Part shown: positions 56,887-64,000 of the stretch, piece by piece
Position numbering within the stretch: the stretch's first letter is position 1
Layout: each line of letters begins with the position of its first letter
Assembly (NCBI GenBank): GCA_030686995.1
Contig: CM060686.1
Span: 70,894,319-70,958,318 of the forward strand
Length of the DNA: 64,000 nucleotides
Direction: 5' to 3'
Source: Artemisia argyi
Lineage: Eukaryota > Streptophyta > Magnoliopsida > Asterales > Asteraceae
Made by a program: the position numbers and the translations under genes
The notes under the pieces: model-generated
Seen by the model: only the letters and a program-made list of their open reading frames with translations
The model's database searches: none
Told to the model about the DNA's origin: nothing

Positions 56887-58255
56887 TGACTTGTAGTTCA
56901 TTATTATGAAGCCATGTAGATGAGTTAGATCCACCATTAATCCTGGAACCCCTGTATACATATGGTCTATTAAATTTCCAAGAACAATCTGCTGAGGACT
57001 TTACAGCAGAATCCCAATTAGCCCTTCCCAAAAACATTAGGTCATAACATCCAGGCCAATAACCATTTTGAAAATAAGTTTGATTAAATCCAGAAAATGG
57101 TGTAGAAATATATCTTTTCCTATCAGCATATCTACCAGCAGAAACAGGCCTTTCAGCAGAAACTGAGTTGTTTCTGCTAGTGATGCGTGGTGCATTTGGA
57201 ACACAAGAGGGTTTAGTATAAGCATTGGTCCACATTGGTCTAGGTTTATTATGAATAGTAGAAACACCCATCCTCTTTTCATGAAAATCACAATCCTTAA
57301 TCAAATGCAATTTACTACCACAAACAAAACACTTCTTCTTTCTAGAAGATTTATTGAAACCAAAAGATGTCTTATGAAACACAAAATTATTCAAACAACC
57401 ATCACAAATAGAATTGTTTTTAAAAGACCTAAAGGAATTGTTTTTAAAAGAAGTAAATAACAAGTCTTCAGAAGAGGCTGTCTTTGAAATCACTTCATCA
57501 GCAACAACTTCAGAGTCCACAGACTTGTAAGATGACTTGACAGATAGCTTTGTTGAGGACTTGGGTCAGTCTGACTTGGTCTTGAATTCACAGCTGGCAT
57601 AACTAGAGGTCTCTGAGCTTGTGTCCCTGAAAGAACAAGAGACACATTTATGAGAATCAACACTAGATTTATTTCTAGAGTCAGGGGAGTCATTGATCCT
57701 AATGCCAGTTTGAGTCTGTGATTCATGTAAGTCCAAATTATGGGATGTGGGCTTAGGAGTTCCTATGGTAGTGGGAGAGTCAGAGTTATTAGTTTTACAA
57801 GTAAGGTTTGGCAAGTCATCAGACTTTTTGCCATACAAATGATGTGAACCATCAAAGTCAGAGGTTTTGGAGGTAGGCATGAATTCACCTCTAATTGGTC
57901 CTGGTACAACATGCATCTCACCTTCCATTAATAATTTTACAGGTGTAGAGTTATTTTTATTTTTCTTATTTAAATGATGGTTTGCCTCTACACCAACATA
58001 CTTTTGAAAACCTAAACCAAGCTCAGATGTTACAGACTGACTACTATAGAGAAAACTAGCTAACTTATCACCTGAAATTAGCCATTCTTTATGCCTAGAC
58101 ACTTCCTTATCCAACTTATCTTGCAAAACTTCTTTCTCAGACTCAATTCTAACTTTTTCTCTTTCAGTAAATTTTAACTCATTGGTAGTTATCTCTAAAT
58201 CTATTTTTAATACTCTTATCTTTTCCTCATTAGCTAACTGATTTTGTTGAACCAC
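56864..58255 (-). pseudogene. Gag C-terminal region with second zinc knuckle (element C)
   Basis: It is in the -1 frame relative to the upstream gag. The first part is coiled coil (LKIDLEITTNELKFTEREK). After a TGA (57566) comes a second canonical CX2CX4HX4C knuckle, CFVCGSKLHLIKDC, then a basic, Tyr/Asn-rich region with SVSAERPVSAGR. It binds element RNA in the particle when intact. The last residues run into the palindrome. Confidence 0.75.
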
Positions 58256-59727
58256 ACTTTCTTTTTTTCTAAAGTTTTAACAGCTTCTTTATAAGCTTGA
58301 GCTTCAATAAAGCTAGCATTATATTTTGGTTCCATATCATCATAGGCTTCTTTAAGAGTTTTATATTTAATATCACACCCAAAAACACAATCAGATACCT
58401 GTGGAGATATTCCCATGAAGGCAAAGTCAGCATCACAGCTAGCCACACAGGAGATTTGTTGAGGAGAGCTGCTTGTTGCATCTTCAGATTCATACTCATT
58501 CCAATCAACACAAGCATCTACAGCAGTGACCAAAGCCTTTGATTCTTCAGCCTCCACCTCCTTCTTCCTGTAAGCAGAATATCTGGTACTATCTTCACTC
58601 TTCTTGGTCTTGCATTCTCTTGCAAAATGGCCAATCTCTCCACATGCATAGCACTTCACTTTTCTTCTGTCAAAATGAGCTGCATCTCTTCCATTAACTT
58701 GGAGCTTTCTTCCAACCTTTTGCTCAAATCTTCTGACTTTAAGAGACAGCATTGCCATTTGCCACTTCAAGTCCAACTCTTCCATTGCAAGTTCATCAAT
58801 TTGCTCAAAGTCCTCATAAGCTATTTGTTGCTGTTGATCAACTTCAGCAACAAATGAGTGAAGTACCTCTTCCATCACATTGCTAACCTTTGGATGATTC
58901 TTTGGACTAGCATTTGTGAAAGACAATGTTGTAGTGCAAGGACTTGGACTGGGAGAGTGTCGCATATAGTTTGAATTAGTGCTGATGAATGCTGAGTGTT
59001 AAGGAGGTGCTGCATAAGAGGAGTGACCCTTGATGTCAAGTTCCAAGGCTCTAAGCTTGTTGTACAAGTCATCAAACGAGAGATAGTCCAAGCCTCCTTT
59101 GGTTTTCAAGGATATGCTGACCTGAGACCATGAGGGAGGTAAGGCTCTGAGAAACCTGGAGTTAACCTCCTCATTGTCAGGTCTGGCTAGAAGCTGATTC
59201 AAATGACTTAGAATTTTCTGAAACCGATCATAGCCTTTGTGAATGCCCTCCTCTTCAGTTATTCTAAATTCCTGAAATTCTTGCTTCAACATAGACTTTC
59301 TCATCCTTTTAGATTCTTCATTGCCCCCAAATCTAGTTTTGATTGCCATCCAGAGTTCTTTAGGATCAGTCAGGTGATGAAAATCTCCCATGTGATCATC
59401 AAGAATTGCTTGAAGCAGGATAGTTCTTGCCTTGTTCTCCCTTTGTACAGCAAGGATCTCTTCAGCAGATGTTGGAGGCAAAGTAGTCATATTACCCTTT
59501 GAATCTTTTCCTTGCTTCCTAGGACTGCACCTAGTTAATACCACATTTCATAGGTTGAAATCGACACTAGCAATCCAGTTCTGCATCTTCATGGCCCAAA
59601 TCTCATACTCATCCTTCCTGAGATATGGAAACTTGGCGTTGCTGTTAGAGAAGGCAACCTATTGGAGTTATTGAGTGAGGGCATTGGTGTTTGTGATAGT
59701 GACATCAGTAGCATCTCCATCAACCAT
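58234..59727 (-). pseudogene. Copia gag, capsid and first zinc knuckle (element C)
   Basis: The start is ATGGTTGATGGAGATGC at 59727, 57 bases after the PBS. All of it is in one frame: FPYLRKDEYEIWAMKMQNWI (capsid start), LLQAILDDHMGDFHHL, RFGGNEESKRMRKSMLKQEF, LDLKWQMAMLSLKVRRF and the canonical knuckle CYACGEIGHFAREC (about 58617-58658). Stops (two near 59670, one near 59560 replacing Trp in FNLWNVV, one at about 59000) have killed it. At its end a heptamer A AAA AAG in the right phase precedes the switch to the -1 frame. Confidence 0.85.
58261..58267 (-). other. Slippery-heptamer-like A AAA AAG at a -1 frame switch
   Basis: The zero-frame codons are GAA AAA AAG (58269-58261). A -1 slip continues as GAA AGT GTG GTT CAA into the downstream gag frame. 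It could equally be a one-base loss from a longer A run. Confidence 0.4.
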
Positions 59728-59784
59728 TGTTACTGAGTGAAAAAGATATTTGAGTGTGAGTTAGATTACAGAGATTATCTTGTG

Positions 59785-59796
59785 GCTCTGATACCA
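59785..59796 (-). other. Primer binding site of element C
   Basis: The minus strand reads TGGTATCAGAGC, a perfect initiator tRNA-Met complement, two bases after the LTR. Confidence 0.95.
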
Positions 59797-59798
59797 CT

Positions 59799-60249
59799 TG
59801 TAGGATCTACACTTAATAGATCTCGAGCCAATAGATCGTTAGTCAACTAATGTAATCACTAGTAAACTAAATAGACAATCTCTGTTAACTTATACTTATT
59901 GCGGAATATAAATATAACTGTATGCTAAACTTTGATCCTCTATGGATCGATATTATTCACTAATAATCATTTTGAAACTCGTACCTATTACAATAACCTT
60001 GGGTTCCTTATATACTAGTGGAAACCCTAAATTCTTCTACAAGAAACAAATAACATAAAACTAATAAACGATATTCTACATATCATGCCCTAAAATAACT
60101 AATCTCTATCTACGGATTAACTATATCCGTAGTAACACTATTCTTCAGCAGGAACTATTCTTCAGCAGAAACCAATATGTGCTTCCGCAGGAACTTGTCA
60201 GCAGAAATCTTCAGCAGTATCTAAATACTGACTACACTAATTCCTTACA
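59799..60249 (-). repeat. 5' LTR of element C
   Basis: On the sense strand it has a TATATAAGG box (about 60006-60014) and TTCTGCTGA-like words within its first 100 bases. In the 3' LTR several of these are TACTGA-type because of C-to-T changes. Confidence 0.95.
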
Positions 60250-61244
60250 CTTTGTGTGTGCCTTCCTTGGTCTAGACAACAAGTAAGAAAGAAGAAAGGA
60301 GTGTTTGTGATATGAGATCTTGGTGAAACTTGAAAGTGTGAGTAATAATGCATTAAATGTGGGTTTTATAGTAAGAGTTGGGTAGTTAGTAAGTTTTTGC
60401 ATGTGCCTTGGTCCTTGTAGTATCAATCGAAACAAGACAAGCTTGTCTCTAGTCTTTGTGATATGTCAAGTCGAGTTTTGGTAGTCTTTGGAGGCTATGA
60501 TGACTTTGTTGATTTGTTTCGTACTAGGGCAAAGTATGGTTTGGGACATGTGATGTACCATGAGGATTTGTTTAAATAGAAATGTGTTTTGTGTTGTTGG
60601 TTAAAGAAGCACAATATCTTTTGGTTAATAGAAACTTAGGATGTAATGTTTTGAACCAAGAGGCTAACTAGTTCAATTGGTTACATGTAGGGTGGCTTGG
60701 TGTCTTGTTTTGGGTTGATTTCACACGCAAAAGACATAAGATGGCTTGGTGTCGAGTGTGTAGGGAACCAAAGAAAAGAAAAGAAATTACAAAAGATTTG
60801 GTTTGGTTTTTGTGGTGTTTTGCTTGTGGTGTCGAGTAGGAATAGAAAAGATCAAAGTGCAATAATTACCTTGTTCACAAGCTAAGCTCGTTGAGTAGTT
60901 TGTATCACAAAGCAATTCGAAACAACCATGCTACACAAAAGAAAACATAAACATCCCTTGGGCTTGTGAAGTGCTCGGCCCAAACGAAAACAAAATAAAA
61001 AAATGGATTTGGGCTTGTGGTGTGCTCGGCCCAGCAGTAAGGCGAAAAGAAAAGAAAGAAAACTTGGGCTTATAGTGGTACTCGGCCCAAAGCAAAAAAA
61101 TAAATATAGTGTCGGTGACTAATGCTCTCGTAACTTTAGTTTCGGTATCGGTGTCGATTCGTGTAATCCATATAAATATAAACGGTGTCGTTCCTACGTA
61201 TATATACTTATATATACACATAGTGTGATAGTAAATTCGTAATA

Positions 61245-61310
<66 letters not shown>

Positions 61311-61602
61311 TATATATATATAAATATATCGGTGTCTTTTCAAGGTGTCGGGTCGCAAGTGGGAGTTACCGGTGTTAACCTCATTGGGTGACATCCAAGA
61401 GTGACAATCAGGTGATACCAGGTGACATATATACGGTGACCAAAGAAATCGGGTGTCAAACAAACGGTGACCAAAGTAATCGGGTGTCAAACAAACGGTG
61501 TCTCATATAAAAATTTCAAATTAGCCCGCTAAAATGGCTTAGATTAGAATAGTATCGACAACTAGCATTAATAAATGACCTGGGATTTTACGGGGTATTA
61601 CA
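60250..61602 (-). repeat. 3' LTR of element I, right segment
   Basis: It continues the LTR after element C (the first five bases are the TSD). It has a (TA)n run at about 61248-61304 and several GGTGTC/GGTGAC words at 61330-61500. It ends GGGGTATTACA next to the purine tract. Confidence 0.8.
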
Positions 61603-61613
61603 GTACCCACTCG

Positions 61614-64000
61614 TTAGATTGGATTCATCCCAGAATCCAAAGTTGAATTGGTGCTCGGGGTTGTCTTATCGAATAGTTGTGGGTATTTGGCACGAATTTG
61701 ATCCTCGCGCTCCCAAGTGAACTCGGGTCCTCTCTTAGAGTTCCATCTGACCTTAACAATGTGAATGCGACTATGCTTAAGTCGTTTGACCTCCCGATCC
61801 ATAATCTCGATGGGTTCCTCAACAAAGTTCAACTTATCGTCGATTTTGATCTCTTTCAACGGAATCAAAAGGGTTTCATCCAATAAACACTTTTTGAAAT
61901 TTGACACATGGAAGGTGTTGTGTACTCTGTTGAGCTTCTCAAGGAGTTCAAGTTTGTATGCCACGGGACCGATCCTTTCAATGATTTCGAAGGGTCCAAC
62001 GTATCTTGGGATTAACTTTCCACGTTTTCCAAACCTAATCATTCCTTTCCAAGGTGATACCTTTAGCATGACCCCGTCTCCAACTTGAAACTCCATTGGT
62101 TTCCTTCGCACATCGGCATAGCTCTTTTGCCGATCCCTATCGGCTTGTAATCGTTGTCTAATCTTTACTATTTTCTTAGTGGTTTCAAGAGTCAACTCGG
62201 GACCTGAGAGTTGTACATCTCCAATCTCAGGCCAACAAACTGGTGATCGACACTTTCTTCCATAAAGTGCTTCAAACGGTGCGGCCTTAATACTAGCGTG
62301 ATAACTGTTGTTATACGAGAATTCTGCTAATGGTAGGTGCTTATCCCAGCCTTTTCCAAAATCGATCACACATGCCCTAAGCATGTCCTCTAGGGTCTGT
62401 ATAGTCCTTTCACTTTGACCATCAGTCTGTGGATGGTAAGCAGTACTCATATCTAACTTAGTTCCCAAGGCTTTCTGTAAAGATCGCCAAAAGTTAGACG
62501 TGAAACGGCTGTCTCGGTGGGAGAGAATAGAAATCGGCACTCCATGCCGGGAAACTATCTCCTTCAAGTATAAACGTGCAAGTATGTCCACATCATCAGT
62601 CTCTTTGATTGGCAAGAAGTACGCTGACTTTGTGAGACGATCGACAATAACCCAAATAGTGTCAAACCCACTCGATATCTTGGGTAGTTTCGTAATGAAG
62701 TCCATTGTAATCCTTTCCCATTTCCACATTGGTAGCTCGGGTTGAATCAAAAGACCGGATGGTTTTTGATGTTCGGCCTTTAGTCTTGAGCAGGTCAAAC
62801 ACTTACCGACATACTCTGCAATGTCAGCTTTCATGTTTGGCCACCAATAAAACTTCTTAAGATCATGATACATTTTGTCCAAGCCAGGATGAATGGAATA
62901 TTTAGACTTATGAGACTCATGCATGATGAGATCTCGTATTCCTCCATACAATGGAATCCAACTTCTGTCCTTGAAACACAGCCTTCCATCTGGTTTCTTG
63001 ACAAATCCATTTGTGCTTTCTGGCATGCCGTAAATCTTCTCTTGCGGTCTATTCTCTTCTTTAAGGGCCTCAACTTGAACTTCAAGTATTTGAGAAGAAA
63101 GTGGTGATCTAATTGTCATTCCCAATGATCTAACTCTGAGGGGTCTAAGTCGTTCCTTTCGACTCAAGGCATCTGCTACAACATTTGCCTTCCCCGGGTG
63201 ATAAGAGATTTCACAATCGTAGTCACTTAATAACTCTAGCCATCTAAGTTGTCTCATGTTCAACTCCTTTTGATCTAAAATGTGCTGAAGACTTTTGTGA
63301 TCGGTGAAAACCGTACACCTGGTTCCATATAGGTAGTGTCTCCATATCTTAAGAGCGAATACTACCGCTCCTAATTCTAGATCATGAGTAGTATAGTTCT
63401 CCTCGTGGGGTTTAAGTTGTCCAGAAGCATAAGCGATTACTTTTAATCTTTGCATCAATACGGCACCCAAACCTTGGATTGATGCGTCACGATATACCAC
63501 GAAGTCCTTACTTCCTTCGGGTAGTGCTAATATCGGTGCTTCACAAAGCTTCTGCTTCAAAAATTGAAATGCCGATTCTTGCTCTTCTCCCCAGTCAAAC
63601 TTCTTCTTCTTCTATGTTAACTCAGTCAAAGGCTTAGAAATCCTTGAAAATCCTTCAATAAATCTCTGATACTATCTGGCAAGACCTAAAAATTGGCGTA
63701 TCTCGGTAGGACTCGTAGGTGATGCCCAATTTTTAGCAGCTTCGATCTTGGCGGGATCAACATGAATACCCTAACTGTCGATAACATGCCCAAGAAATTG
63801 TACTTTCTCAATCCAAAAATCACACTTGAAGAATTTGGCTTATAATTTCTCTTCTCTGAGCAATGTTAGTATAGCCTTTAAGTGTTCTGCGTGCTCTTCC
63901 TTGCTACGTGAATAGATAAGGATATCATCGATGAATACAATCACAAACTTATCCAAATATGGTTTGCACACTCGGTTCATTAAGTCCATAAATACATCGG
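61614..64000 (-). pseudogene. Ty3-gypsy pol: RT (partial), RNase H, integrase, chromodomain (element I)
   Basis: From the right edge the RT reads [19 protein letters not shown] (catalytic FIDD) with four in-frame stops (about 63841, 63772, 63675 and 63612), two or three of them at expected Gln codons. The RNase H has [28 protein letters not shown] and VFTDHKSLQ. The integrase has an HHCC region ending [21 protein letters not shown], then [12 protein letters not shown] in which the catalytic Asp of SDRD is His (62517-62519), and [19 protein letters not shown]. The C-terminus, [15 protein letters not shown] to [15 protein letters not shown], is a chromodomain-like module that would direct integration. 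The stop at 61614 lies 11 bases from the LTR. Confidence 0.9.

Larger units (their letters stand above)
46497..60249 (-). mobile_element. Element C: complete Ty1-copia retrotransposon with aORF (13.75 kb)
   Basis: LTRs of 452 bp (46497-46948) and 451 bp (59799-60249) and a perfect TSD CTTTG (46492-46496 and 60250-60254) bound it. The sense order is 5' LTR, PBS, gag, protease, integrase, RT, RNase H, internal PPTs, MITE, antisense ORF, aORF, RNA-like array, PPT and 3' LTR. LTRs differ at about 20 positions, mostly transitions, plus one single-base indel (about 4.5 percent). It is therefore clearly older than F. Numerous stops and at least four frameshifts make it non-functional. Confidence 0.95.
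31840..64000 (+). mobile_element. Element H: Ty1-copia retrotransposon, 5' part, split by G and I
   Basis: The 5' LTR, initiator-Met PBS and gag are visible at 31840-32913 and 43007-44389. Removing G with one TSD copy restores the gag frame exactly (QEDVNLKFL). Element I cuts the element again at 44390 and runs off the right edge, so the rest of H lies outside. Confidence 0.85.
44390..64000 (-). mobile_element. Element I: Ty3-gypsy chromovirus, LTR split by element C, runs off the right edge
   Basis: On the plus strand its 3' LTR starts TGTAACACCC at 44390 and ends GGGGTATTACA at 61602. It is interrupted by C (46497-60249), leaving an LTR of about 3.46 kb. The minus-strand purine tract GAGTGGGTAC borders it, and pol follows from 61614 rightwards. 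The other LTR is outside the window, so no TSD can be read. The chromodomain-type C-terminus suggests the Tekay-like chromoviruses. Confidence 0.85.

Noticed and set aside
59785..59796. tRNA gene fragment at GCTCTGATACCA
   Set aside because: This is only the initiator-Met primer binding site. No tRNA body is present.
61245..61310. (TA)n tract as an origin or matrix-attachment signal
   Set aside because: It is a simple microsatellite within an LTR. Similar runs occur at 34080 and 45270 and vary between copies.

Overview
The window looks like intergenic nuclear DNA of a flowering plant, most probably Asteraceae. That placement is an inference from the retrotransposon protein types, above all the long extra open reading frames (aORFs) of the Ty1-copia elements. 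I see no convincing single-copy host gene, tRNA or rRNA. Nearly everything is LTR retrotransposon, nested up to four levels deep, plus two foldback MITEs and one broken proline-rich ORF (31125-31839).

Left half. Element A (1-6741, + strand) shows a long aORF, a 2.3-kb structured 3' noncoding region and a 3' LTR. It lies inside copia element D (+), whose RT/RNase H is at 6742-8716. D is then split twice. Element F (9002-19480, Ty3-gypsy, +, 3.5-kb LTRs, TSD GGATA) sits before its aORF. Element E (20167-26026, Ty3-gypsy, -, 3.8-kb LTR, TSD GCTAC) sits inside its aORF. D resumes at 26027 and ends with its 3' LTR at 29192-29719. A MULE-type MITE follows at 29799-29940.

Right half. Copia element H (+) starts at 31840 inside the proline-rich ORF. 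Its gag is split by element G (32914-43006, non-autonomous gypsy, -, TSD GATGT). Its later part is split by element I (44390 to beyond 64000, chromovirus gypsy, -). The LTR of I is in turn split by element C (46497-60249), a structurally complete 13.75-kb copia element on the - strand with 451/452-bp LTRs, TSD CTTTG, initiator-Met PBS, gag, pol and aORF.

The most interesting signal is an RNA-like array in the 3' noncoding region of both D (28521-28930) and C (47161-47670, - strand). It has four tandem units in the same order in both elements. Each unit has a stem-loop whose loop is complementary to a downstream single strand (a pseudoknot), and some units carry up to two further hairpins. Stem and loop pairs change sequence between units and between elements while staying complementary, although the encoded proteins have diverged strongly. 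Other points of note are antisense ORFs with plant-gene-like leaders inside C and G, family-specific CTGCT motif arrays in copia LTRs, and a gypsy element (F) whose LTRs are almost identical while its pol is dead.
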